Assembly (NCBI RefSeq): GCF_022815645.1
Contig: NZ_JALGRO010000012.1
Location: forward strand, 91,100-155,099
Length of the DNA stretch: 64,000 nucleotides
From: Curtobacterium sp. VKM Ac-2922
GTDB taxonomy: Bacteria > Actinomycetota > Actinomycetes > Actinomycetales > Microbacteriaceae
Direction of reading: 5' to 3'
Both the position numbers and the translations under genes were made by a program. This document shows positions 32,706-41,424 of this stretch, one piece after another; position 1 is the first letter of the stretch; the number at the start of each line of letters is the position of its first letter. A model generated the notes under the pieces. It was given only the letters and a program-made list of their open reading frames with translations. It did not search any database and was not told the DNA's origin.

Positions 32706-34271
32706 ATGACCGATGCACAGCAACTCGCCCAGCGGATCCTCGACAGTGTCGGCGGCTCCGGCAACATCGCCGACGTCGAGAACTGCATGACCCGGCTGCG
32801 GGTCGAGGTCTCGTCCCCGTCCTCGGTCGACCTGCCGGGGCTGCAGGCTACCGAAGGGGTCATGGCCGCGATCGCGGCCGGCTCGAACCTGCAGATCGTG
32901 CTGGGCCCGGGTCTCGTCGACCGGGTGGCCGTCGACCTGGAGGCCCTGCGCAGGTCCGCCCCGACGGCCGCGGCTGGTGCGGTTGGCGCGTCTGCTGGCG
33001 CTTCTCCCGAGGAGCTGGCTGCTCGTGGTGCGTCGATCAAGGCGACTGCGCGGTCCCGCGCCGATGGCCGGACCATGCGTGCGATCCGGAAGATCTCGGC
33101 GATCTTCATCCCGCTCATCCCCGCGCTGATCGCCTGCGGGCTGATCGCCGGCATCAACGGCATCCTGACCAACCTGGGGTGGCTGCCCGGCGTCACGCCG
33201 TTCCTCGCCGTGCTGTCCAGCGGCTTCCTGTCCCTGCTCGCCGTGTTCGTCGGGATGAACGCCGCCAAGGAGTTCGGCGGCACACCCATCCTGGGTGGCG
33301 CGGTCGGCGGCATCATCGTCGCCGCTGGAGTCGCGAACGTCACCGTGTTCGGCGAGACCCTCGCTCCGGGCCAGGGCGGTGTGCTCGGGGCGATGGCCGG
33401 CGGCATCCTCGCCGCGTACGTCGAGCGGTTCATGCGTCGCGTCACGCCGGACGTCATCGCGCTGATCGTCGTGCCGACCGTCACCGTGCTGGTCGCCGGG
33501 TCGATCACTCTGGGTGTGCTGATGTCCGTCGCCGGTGTCGTCTCCGTCGCGATCGGCGGCGCGGCCACGTGGCTGCTGGCCAACGGTGGTGCTTTTGCCG
33601 GGTTCATCCTGGGCGGGTTCTTCCTGCCGCTCGTGATGACCGGCATGCACCAGGCCCTGACGCCGATCCACACCACGCTGATCGACCAGACGGGGTGGAC
33701 CGTGCTGCTGCCCGTGCTGGCGATGGGTGGTGCCGGGCAGATCGGCGCCGCGATCGCGCTGTGGATGCGCTTCCGTCGGAATGAAGCGCTCTCGCGGACG
33801 ATCCGCGGTGCGCTGCCCGCCGGGTTGCTCGGCGTCGGCGAGCCGCTGATCTACGGCGTGACGCTCCCCCTGGGTCGCCCGTTCATCACGGCGTGCATCG
33901 GTGGGGCGTTCGGTGGTGGTGTCGTCGGGTTGTTCGACCAGCTCGGGCACTCCGTCGGGGCGATCGCCATCGGTGCGTCGGACCTGTCGCTGCTGCCGCT
34001 GCTGAACGGGTCGTCCGGGTACGGGTGGGCGCTGCTCGGGTACGGCTCGGGTCTGGTCGTGGCGTACGTCGTCGGGTTCGTGGCGACGCTGCTGTTCGGG
34101 GTGTCCGCGTCGGTGAAGGCCGACCTCGAGGCGCAGTCGACGGCTTCGCCCGGGGACCCCGTCGCTCCGCCGGCGCCCGTCGCGACCGCTCCCGCCGCGG
34201 CCCCTGCCGCTGCTTCGGCTTCGGCCGCTGACTCCGCGTCGGCCGCTGACTCGGTCGGGGCTGCTCGCTGA
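32706..34271 (+). CDS. murP: PTS EIIBC permease, N-acetylmuramic acid type
   Basis: A 521-residue phosphotransferase permease. EIIB is N-terminal with the phospho-cysteine in ENCMTRLRVEV (Cys27). An Ala-rich linker leads to EIIC (MRAIRKISAIFIPLIPALIACGLIAGINGIL to VGEPLIYGVTLPLGRPFITACIGGAFGGG), which is the glucose/sucrose/MurNAc branch. No EIIA is fused, so it must borrow one. The C-terminal ~45 residues are a low-complexity Ala/Ser/Pro tail. MurNAc specificity is inferred from murQ and mupG. GAGGAGC precedes ATG 32706. Confidence 0.85.
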   Translation: MTDAQQLAQRILDSVGGSGNIADVENCMTRLRVEVSSPSSVDLPGLQATEGVMAAIAAGSNLQIVLGPGLVDRVAVDLEALRRSAPTAAAGAVGASAGASPEELAARGASIKATARSRADGRTMRAIRKISAIFIPLIPALIACGLIAGINGILTNLGWLPGVTPFLAVLSSGFLSLLAVFVGMNAAKEFGGTPILGGAVGGIIVAAGVANVTVFGETLAPGQGGVLGAMAGGILAAYVERFMRRVTPDVIALIVVPTVTVLVAGSITLGVLMSVAGVVSVAIGGAATWLLANGGAFAGFILGGFFLPLVMTGMHQALTPIHTTLIDQTGWTVLLPVLAMGGAGQIGAAIALWMRFRRNEALSRTIRGALPAGLLGVGEPLIYGVTLPLGRPFITACIGGAFGGGVVGLFDQLGHSVGAIAIGASDLSLLPLLNGSSGYGWALLGYGSGLVVAYVVGFVATLLFGVSASVKADLEAQSTASPGDPVAPPAPVATAPAAAPAAASASAADSASAADSVGAAR

Positions 34272-35296
34272 TGCGCCTGGGCGCGAGCGCGTACCTGGCG
34301 CATACTGAGCTGGCCGGTGCGACGTTCTCGGCTGCCGAATCAGCCGGTGCCACGCTCGCGTTCACCTCGTTGCACATCCCAGAGGACTCGCCTGCGGGAG
34401 CCCGAGCCGCGGCGACTGCGATCGTGTCGGCGGCCACTGCATCGGGGCTGGCGGTCGTGGCCGACGTCTCCCCCAACACCGCCCGGCTGCTTGGGGATTC
34501 GCCGTGGGAGTTCCTGCGGTCGATCGGGGTGGCCCGGGTGCGGATCGACTTCGGGTTCTCGGTTGCCGAGATCCGTGCGATCGCTGCGGTGCTGCCGATC
34601 GCGCTCAACGCCAGCACGCTGCGTGCTCCTGACCTTGCGCCGCTCGCGGACCTCGACGTCGAGCTCATCCACAACTTCTACCCGCGGGAGTGGACCGGGT
34701 TGGCGTTGGCTTCCGTCGCATCGTCGGTGTCGGTCGCCCAGCAGTTCGGGTGGCGGGTCGGTGCGTTCATTGCCGGCGACTCGGTTCGTCGTGGTCCGCT
34801 CGGCGAGGGGCTGCCGACCGTCGAGCAGCACCGCACCATGCCGCCGTTGTTCCAGGCACTCGAGCTCGTCGATGCCGGTGTGGACGATGTCTACGTCGGG
34901 GATCCAGCGCTGACCGATCACTCGTGGGAGCGGCTGGGGTCGTTCGTCCGTTCGGACGTCGTGGTGCTCGACGGGGTGGCGGCCCCGGGTGTACACCCCG
35001 CCGTGATCGAGGCACTGGCGGTCCCCGATCGGAACCGCCCCGATGCTGCCGAGGCGATGATCCGGCTGGAGCACTCGCGGGAGCGGTTCGCCGGGCTTCC
35101 GCTGCCCGAGGTGGGTGGTCAGCCGAGGCCGGCGGGGTCGGTCACCGTGCAGTTGGCGTCGGCGGGGAGGTACTGCGGCGAGGTGGCGATCACGCTTTGG
35201 GATCTGCCTTGCGACGACCGCGTCGCGGTGCTCGGAGCTGTCCCGACACCCCTCCTGTCCACCCCGGACGGCGCCATCAGTCTGGTCCTCGTCTGA
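34271..35296 (+). CDS. mupG: MupG-type 6-phospho-N-acetylmuramidase (DUF871)
   Basis: A 341-residue DUF871-type protein: an N-terminal TIM-barrel (FTSLHIPEDSP, VVADVSPNT, RIDFGFSVAEI, IELIHNFYPREWTGL-like ELIHNFYPREWTGL) and a C-terminal cyclophilin-like domain (RPAGSVTVQLASAGRYCGEVAITLWDLP). MupG in Staphylococcus splits MurNAc-6P-GlcNAc taken up by a PTS. ATG 34271 overlaps the murP stop by one base. With murR, murQ and murP this completes an intracellular muropeptide-sugar salvage operon. Confidence 0.82.
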   Translation: MRLGASAYLAHTELAGATFSAAESAGATLAFTSLHIPEDSPAGARAAATAIVSAATASGLAVVADVSPNTARLLGDSPWEFLRSIGVARVRIDFGFSVAEIRAIAAVLPIALNASTLRAPDLAPLADLDVELIHNFYPREWTGLALASVASSVSVAQQFGWRVGAFIAGDSVRRGPLGEGLPTVEQHRTMPPLFQALELVDAGVDDVYVGDPALTDHSWERLGSFVRSDVVVLDGVAAPGVHPAVIEALAVPDRNRPDAAEAMIRLEHSRERFAGLPLPEVGGQPRPAGSVTVQLASAGRYCGEVAITLWDLPCDDRVAVLGAVPTPLLSTPDGAISLVLV

Positions 35297-35400
35297 GGCC
35301 GGTTGACACTCAGAACTAACCCGAGCCTCAGAAGACCGCGTGGAACCGAACCTTGGGGCAATTGGACGAGTCGTCCGAACCTCCAGCAGCCCGAGCTGTT

Positions 35401-38400
35401 CTAGCGTTCACGCTCGGTCGCGTAGCGCGGAGCCATCGACTCCATCTGGTCCATGACGAGCTTGATCGCGTCAGGTTGCTTGTCCGGCGGGTACTTGTAC
35501 TTCACCAGCAGCCGCTTGATCGATGACCGCAGCTTTGCGCGTACATCGTCGCGCACCGTCCAGTCGGTGCGCACGTCACGACGCATCACGGCAACAAGCT
35601 CTCTCGCAATTTGCGCGAGCACGTCCCCACCCTGCACGTCGACTGCCGACTCATTGGTGGCGACGGCGTCGTAGAAGGCGAGTTCGTCGGTCGAGAGTGG
35701 CGGAGAGAAGTGCGAGCCTCGAGATGCCTCGGCCGCGACCTCCTTTGCCAGTTCGACCAGCGCGGCGATCACTTCGGCCGATGTGAGCTGCTGGTTGGTG
35801 TAACGGTTCATGATCTCGGCGATCCGCTCCGAGAACGCTCGCTGCCGCACCACGTTGCCACGAGTAGCGGCGGAACCGGCGTCGGTAAGCGACTGGCGCA
35901 GTGCCTCGATCACGAGGTGCGCGTTCGGTGCAGCCTGCGCCTTCGCAAGGAACTCAGGCCCGAGGTCGTCGAGTGCGAGGCGAGGGAGACCGGCGGCGTC
36001 GTAGATGTCGAGCACGTCGCCCGGCGCGATCGAGTCAGCGACGAGGGAGCCGAGCAGCCGGGAGATCTCCTCCGGGATCGGCTGGTCGCGGGACTGTCGT
36101 TCAGCGCCATCGAACTTCGCCATCCACACGCGCACTTCTTCGTAGAAGGCGATCTCATCGTGCAGTTCGGCGAGGCCGGCACGCCCCGACGAGAGTGCCC
36201 AGGCGCGCGCCAGGCGACCCGTCGCCGTTCGGTACCGTGCCGAAAGCCGCTCGGCGCCCAGCTCGACGGAGTTCAGCGGGTTCGCGGCATCCCGCAGGTA
36301 GTTGGTAGCGGTGGTCGCCGCAGTACGCCATGCGCGCGATCCGCCGTCGGCCGCAATTGACCGCCAGTCGCAGTCCGTCAGCATCTCGCGAATCTGTGCC
36401 ACCAGCTCCGATGCGATCCCCACGGCCTCGTCGACGTCCCGACCGATTGGCTTGTTCTCCTGGTCCGGGACGGTGTACTCCGACAGTGCCTTGGCGAGGT
36501 TGTCAGCCAGCGGTGCGTACGCGACGAGCAGCCCGTCCTGCTTTCCCTTGAACGTGCGGTTCACACGAGCGAGGGTCTGCATGAGCAGCGCACCCTTGAG
36601 GGGCCGGTCCAGGTAGAGGGTGTGCAACGGTGGGGCGTCGAACCCGGTGAGCATCATGTCTTTGACAATCACGAGTTCGAGTTCGTCCGAGGCGTCCTTC
36701 AGCCGCGCCTTGATCGCTTTGTTCTCAGAGTCGCGCCGCACGTGGTCGCTCACCGGCGGCACATCCGAGGCTGACCCCGAGTATACGACCTTGATGCGGC
36801 CCTGGTCGAGTGCATCCGAATGCCAGTCGGGGCGCAGGTCGACGATCGCCGAATAGAGCTGTGCGCAGATCTCGCGCGTGCCGCCCACGATCAGTGCTTT
36901 GCCCGGCAACTCGAGGAACGGCTTCATCCGTTCGCGCCGCTCCTCCCAGTGCTTCACGAGGTCGGCGGCGAGGGTCTCGATGCGTTGGGGCGCGCCGTAC
37001 ACGGCGTTGACGACCGCGACGGATGCCTCAAGCCGGGCCCGTTCCGTGTCATCCAGGCCGAGCGTGTACTCGTCGGCGGCGGCGTCGATGTCCTCTTCGT
37101 TGCCGCCGTTTGCCAGCGACACCTTGATGAGCCGCGGTTCGAAGTACACCGGGACGGTGGCTCCGTCCTCCACGGCGCGGGAGAGGTCGTAGATGTCGAT
37201 GTAATCGCCGAAGACCGCGCGGGTGTCACGCTCCGCGAAGGAGATCGGGGTTCCGGTGAACGCAATGAGGGTCGCGTTCGGCAGTGCATCTCGCAGGTGC
37301 CGAGCGTATCCATCGAGGTCGTCGTAGTGACTGCGGTGCGCTTCATCGACGACGACAATGACGTTGCGCCGGTCGGTGAGCAGTGGATGCTGCGTACCCG
37401 ACTCCTTCTCGGCCTCGTTCAGCCCGAACTTCTGCAGCGTCGTGAAGTAGATACCACCGGTGACCCGATTACTCAGCTCGTCGCGAAGTTGCGTTCGCTT
37501 ACGAACCTTCTTCGGCTTCTCGGCAAGCAGCAAGCTTTGGTCGAACGCCTCGAACAGCTGGCCGTCGAGTTCGGTGCGGTCGGTGACGACGATCACGGTC
37601 GGGTTCTTGAGCTTTGGATACCGCGACACAAGGTTCGCGTACAACTCCATCTCCATGGACTTGCCCGACCCTTGCGTGTGCCAGACCACACCGGCCTTGC
37701 CGTTCGTCTCGACTGCCTGCACCGTCGACCCAACCGCTTTCGTCACCGCGAAGTACTGGTGCGGCTTCGCGATGCGCTTGGTGAGCCCGTCGGCGTTCTC
37801 GTCGAACGCGGTGAAGTTCCGGACGAGCTGTAAGAACCGCTCTTGGTTGAAGAGTCCGTTGAGGGCGTCATCGATCGGCTCTACGGACACGCCTCCCTCG
37901 ATACGGGGCTGCGGCAGCGGTGCGCCGTCGTCGTCAACGTTCCACGGCGCGAAGTGGTTGAGCGGCGTGAACGGGGTGCCGTACTTCGCCGCGAGCCCGT
38001 CGCTCGCGAGTGTGAGCACGCAGAATCGGAATGCCATCGGAAGCTCTCGCAGATACGTCTGCAGTTGCGCGTGCGCCGGGGCGACACCGGTCGATGCCGA
38101 ACCCGCACGCTTCAACTCAACGATGACCAGTGGCATCCCATTGACGAACAGCACGATGTCGAACCGGCGATGCACATCGCGCTGCCGCAGAGTGACCTGG
38201 TTGACAGCGAGCCAGTCGTTCTCAGACGGGTCTGCTCCCAGCAGCCGAAGGCGCGGGTTTTGCTCGACGCCGTCTGAGTCGATGTAGCTCAGCGGATAGC
38301 CGACAACGAGATAGTCGTGGATGCGCTGGTTCTCTGTGATCGCATCTTGCGACTTGGGCGCCGCGATCTCTGCCAGAGCCTGTTGCAGATATTCGCCCGG

Positions 38401-38583
38401 AATGCCGGGGTTCAGGCGACGAAGAGCATCGAGCAGGCGCGGTCGAATCAGCAACTCATCCCAGGTGTCCCGCTCCCCGATACCGGGCGCGATGTCCTCA
38501 CCCCTGGTCGGACGCCAACCGAGTGGCTCGGCGAGCGTCTCGAGCGCGTCCTGTTCCCAGTCAGCCTCGGTGATCGATGTCAT
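35401..38583 (-). CDS. hsdR: Type I restriction endonuclease subunit R
   Basis: A 1060-residue HsdR. The N-terminal nuclease domain includes RFDIVLFVNGMPLVIVELKRAG, with the D...ELK catalytic pattern. The motor has VVWHTQGSGKSMEM (Walker A), NVIVVVDEAHRSH (DEAH) and LIAFTGTPI. The helical C-terminal region contacts the methylase core. It translocates and cleaves unmodified foreign DNA. ATG 38583 is set by AAAGGG 6 nt upstream; longer in-frame readings overlap hsdS. It is the last gene of the hsdM-hsdS-hsdR operon, 34 nt after hsdS. Confidence 0.93.
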   Translation of the reverse strand: MTSITEADWEQDALETLAEPLGWRPTRGEDIAPGIGERDTWDELLIRPRLLDALRRLNPGIPGEYLQQALAEIAAPKSQDAITENQRIHDYLVVGYPLSYIDSDGVEQNPRLRLLGADPSENDWLAVNQVTLRQRDVHRRFDIVLFVNGMPLVIVELKRAGSASTGVAPAHAQLQTYLRELPMAFRFCVLTLASDGLAAKYGTPFTPLNHFAPWNVDDDGAPLPQPRIEGGVSVEPIDDALNGLFNQERFLQLVRNFTAFDENADGLTKRIAKPHQYFAVTKAVGSTVQAVETNGKAGVVWHTQGSGKSMEMELYANLVSRYPKLKNPTVIVVTDRTELDGQLFEAFDQSLLLAEKPKKVRKRTQLRDELSNRVTGGIYFTTLQKFGLNEAEKESGTQHPLLTDRRNVIVVVDEAHRSHYDDLDGYARHLRDALPNATLIAFTGTPISFAERDTRAVFGDYIDIYDLSRAVEDGATVPVYFEPRLIKVSLANGGNEEDIDAAADEYTLGLDDTERARLEASVAVVNAVYGAPQRIETLAADLVKHWEERRERMKPFLELPGKALIVGGTREICAQLYSAIVDLRPDWHSDALDQGRIKVVYSGSASDVPPVSDHVRRDSENKAIKARLKDASDELELVIVKDMMLTGFDAPPLHTLYLDRPLKGALLMQTLARVNRTFKGKQDGLLVAYAPLADNLAKALSEYTVPDQENKPIGRDVDEAVGIASELVAQIREMLTDCDWRSIAADGGSRAWRTAATTATNYLRDAANPLNSVELGAERLSARYRTATGRLARAWALSSGRAGLAELHDEIAFYEEVRVWMAKFDGAERQSRDQPIPEEISRLLGSLVADSIAPGDVLDIYDAAGLPRLALDDLGPEFLAKAQAAPNAHLVIEALRQSLTDAGSAATRGNVVRQRAFSERIAEIMNRYTNQQLTSAEVIAALVELAKEVAAEASRGSHFSPPLSTDELAFYDAVATNESAVDVQGGDVLAQIARELVAVMRRDVRTDWTVRDDVRAKLRSSIKRLLVKYKYPPDKQPDAIKLVMDQMESMAPRYATERER

Positions 38584-38617
38584 GCGTGTCCCTTTCGAGT
38601 TCGTCATGTTGGCGCGT

Positions 38618-39808
38618 TCACACGCCGGCTTCAGATGCCGTCGCCTCTGCATCACGGACGCGCACCTTGCCCGACATGAGCTGAGGGAGCAGCGCATCGC
38701 GGGTCGCGGCGAGAGTTCGATTCTCAGCGGAGTGCATAGAGATCGCCTCGAAGATCGCTTCGGCGCGGCCACCGAAATCCGATAGCCAGCCGGGCTCGGG
38801 CGTCGGCATCTCGAAGGATGCGAGATCCGAAGCAGCCACCCGTTGACGTCCAGATGTGCCGATCATGTGCTGAATCGCGTGATCCCGGAAGCGCGGTGCG
38901 GTCGCAAGGAGGAACGAGATGGGCGCGGCGACATCGTTGCGAGAGCGCAAGACGATGAACTCGGTTGAACCGATCCCGACCTGCCCATCCTCAAGATGAT
39001 CGACAAAGCCAGTCTTCCGGTTCTCGAGACACGGCGTGATGCGGGCAAGGAGGGTATCTCCGTTTCGGAATCTTGCTCCGCCCCTCGGTTCGCGGTAGTC
39101 AAAGCCATTGATGGACCACCCTGACTCAGGCAGCCGCTTCATATCGATGTAGACGGCGGAATCAGTACGCGGCACCGCTACTTTGGGGTTTATTTCCACA
39201 AAGTCGGACAGTGTCGAGGAACGGCCCTCACTCCTAAGCCACGCCGCGTCAATTTCTGCCCGAAGCATCTGCTCAGCCGTGTCGGCGAGGGCGGTGTTGG
39301 CGGCGATCTTGTCGTCGAGGGCGCCCAGCACCTCGGCGATCGCCTGCTGCTCGGCAATTGGTGGGATTGAGAGCCGAATCCGCCCAATATCCTTCACATT
39401 TAGACTGCTGAATACAGCGCCTACGTTCAGCAACCGTTCGACTTCGCTCCACCACTCCGGGCTGCGCACCGCCCAGCGAAGAAAGTCCTTGTGCACCTTC
39501 GTGCCATCTGAGCGAAGAAGCACGATGTTTTGCCCAATCGCGCACGGCACATCTGGTACAGGCGCCGTGTCGCCGACGCGCCCACGCCGAGTTACGAGGA
39601 TGTCCCCTTTTATAGGGACAGTTCGACGTGTCCACTCAGCGAGGTTATCGTCGGAGATCAAGCGAACTTGATCGAGCACCACGCGCCCATCCTGAATGTC
39701 GGGGATTGCAATATAGGGGTGTCCGAAGCGCTGGGCCGCGGGAGTCTTGTGTTCACAATCGAGCACGCGGACCCCGGCGTCCTGCAACGCGGTGACAGTG
39801 ACGCTCAC
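38618..39808 (-). CDS. hsdS: Type I restriction-modification specificity subunit S
   Basis: A 396-residue HsdS with two target-recognition domains separated by conserved helices. TRD1 ends at LNVKDIGRIRLSIPPIAEQQAIAEVLGALDDKIAANTAL (central conserved region). TRD2 ends at LASFEMPTPEPGWLSDFGGRAEAIFEAISMHSAENRTLAATRDALLPQLMSGKVRV (distal conserved region). It sets the recognition sequence of the complex. GTG 39808 overlaps the hsdM stop (GTGA). Base composition is visibly less GC-rich than flanking chromosome, as usual for S genes. Confidence 0.92.
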   Translation of the reverse strand: MSVTVTALQDAGVRVLDCEHKTPAAQRFGHPYIAIPDIQDGRVVLDQVRLISDDNLAEWTRRTVPIKGDILVTRRGRVGDTAPVPDVPCAIGQNIVLLRSDGTKVHKDFLRWAVRSPEWWSEVERLLNVGAVFSSLNVKDIGRIRLSIPPIAEQQAIAEVLGALDDKIAANTALADTAEQMLRAEIDAAWLRSEGRSSTLSDFVEINPKVAVPRTDSAVYIDMKRLPESGWSINGFDYREPRGGARFRNGDTLLARITPCLENRKTGFVDHLEDGQVGIGSTEFIVLRSRNDVAAPISFLLATAPRFRDHAIQHMIGTSGRQRVAASDLASFEMPTPEPGWLSDFGGRAEAIFEAISMHSAENRTLAATRDALLPQLMSGKVRVRDAEATASEAGV

Positions 39809-41415
39809 GACACGCGCCCGAGCTGCTCGCGAACGACCTCAGCGAGGCGCGCTGATTCCGTAAGCTGCGTCTCAAGCTCGACTCGAAGCCGTGCGAGCTT
39901 CTCCGCGATCGGCTCGCCGTCATCTTCGGACTCAGCCGCGCCGACATACCGTCCCGGCGTCAGCGTGTATCCCGCCGCCTTAATCTCGGCCAGCGATGCC
40001 GAGTAACAGAAGCCCGAAACGTCCGAGTACTCCCCAAGCACAGCATCCAATTCGAGCCCGCGCCATGCGTGGAACGTGTCCGCGATTCGGGCAATGTCTT
40101 CGTCTGATAGCGCGCGCTCAGCGCGGTCTGCCATGTGTCCGAGACTGCGGGCGTCTATAAAAAGCACCTCTCCAGCTCTCGCACCCTTGTCCTTCGCGAA
40201 GAACCAGACACATACCGGGATACCCGTGGAGCGAAATAGCTGAGTCGGCAAGGCGACCATGCAGGACACGAGATCGGCTTCAACGATCTCCGCGCGCATC
40301 TTCCCCTCACCACCGGAATTCGACGACATCGAGCCGTTAGCCATCACGACACCGGCCTGACCGGCGGGGGCGAGCTTGGAGAGGATGTGCTGGATCCACG
40401 CGTAGTTCGCATTGCCGGCCGGCGGCACGCCGAACCGCCAGCGGGGGTCTTCTTCGTTGCGCGCCCAGTCCTTGATGTTGAAGGGCGGGTTGGCCATGAC
40501 GTAGTCGGCCTGCAGGTCGGGGTGTAGGTCGCGGGCGAAGGTGTCACCCCAGCGCGGCCCGAGGTTGCCGGTGAGGCCGTGAATGGCGAGGTTCATCTTT
40601 GCCATTCGCCAGGTTCGTTCGTTGAGCTCCTGTCCGTACACCGAGATGTCCGAGCCCTCGCCGTGGTGGGCGTCGATGAACTTCTCGGCTTGGACGAACA
40701 TGCCGCCTGAACCACACGCCGGGTCGTACACCCGCCCGCTGGTCGGCTGCAGCATCTCAACGAGTACCCGCACGACACCAGCAGGGGTGTAGAACTCGCC
40801 GCCCCGCTTGCCTTCTGCAGCGGCGAACTTCTCGAGGAAGTACTCGTACACCTCGCCGAGCAGATCTCGGGCTCTGCGTCCGTCCGAGCCGCCCTGCCCC
40901 TGGGTCGCGAAGCGTGCAGAGTTGAACAGATCGATGAGTTCGCCCAGGCGGCGCTGGTCGACGCTGTCGCGGTTGAAGATGCGCGGCAGCGTTCCGGAGA
41001 GCTGCGGATTCGCCTGCATGACGGCATCCATTGCCTCGTCGACGAGCGCGCCGATCGACTTCTCTCTGGAGTTCATCGACGGGCCGAGACCCTTTGCATT
41101 CTCGGCGAGGAACCCCCAACGTGCGATCGCGGGTACCCAGAACACGCCCTGGGCGGTGTACTCGTCCGTGTCGTCGATCAGATCGGCGATCTGGTCGTCG
41201 TCGTAGCCGTCGGCGGTGAGTTCGGTACGGATGCCTGCGCGGCGCTCGTCGAAGGCGTCCGACACGTACTTGAGGAACACGAGCCCGAGAATGACGTCCT
41301 TGTACTGCGAGGCATCCATCGACCCGCGCAGCTTGTCGGCGGCCTTCCAGAGCGTGTCCTTCAGCTCCTTCATTGTCGACGGCGCCTGCGAAGCGGCTTT
41401 CGGTGTGCGGGGCAT
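39805..41415 (-). CDS. hsdM: Type I restriction-modification adenine methylase subunit M
   Basis: A 536-residue HsdM. The N-terminal helical HsdM_N region has LWKAADKLRGSMDASQYKDVILGLVFLKY. The SAM-binding motif I is VYDPACGSGGMF and the catalytic motif IV is NPPFNI (N6-adenine, gamma class). Later come ALPTQLFRSTGIPVCVWFFAKDK and a C-terminal coiled coil. Intact catalytic motifs imply an active m6A methylase. It lies 9 nt downstream of the HTH/eroded-methylase gene, so they are probably co-transcribed. AAGGA precedes ATG 41415. Confidence 0.93.
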   Translation of the reverse strand: MPRTPKAASQAPSTMKELKDTLWKAADKLRGSMDASQYKDVILGLVFLKYVSDAFDERRAGIRTELTADGYDDDQIADLIDDTDEYTAQGVFWVPAIARWGFLAENAKGLGPSMNSREKSIGALVDEAMDAVMQANPQLSGTLPRIFNRDSVDQRRLGELIDLFNSARFATQGQGGSDGRRARDLLGEVYEYFLEKFAAAEGKRGGEFYTPAGVVRVLVEMLQPTSGRVYDPACGSGGMFVQAEKFIDAHHGEGSDISVYGQELNERTWRMAKMNLAIHGLTGNLGPRWGDTFARDLHPDLQADYVMANPPFNIKDWARNEEDPRWRFGVPPAGNANYAWIQHILSKLAPAGQAGVVMANGSMSSNSGGEGKMRAEIVEADLVSCMVALPTQLFRSTGIPVCVWFFAKDKGARAGEVLFIDARSLGHMADRAERALSDEDIARIADTFHAWRGLELDAVLGEYSDVSGFCYSASLAEIKAAGYTLTPGRYVGAAESEDDGEPIAEKLARLRVELETQLTESARLAEVVREQLGRVS

Positions 41416-41424
41416 GCGTGGTCC

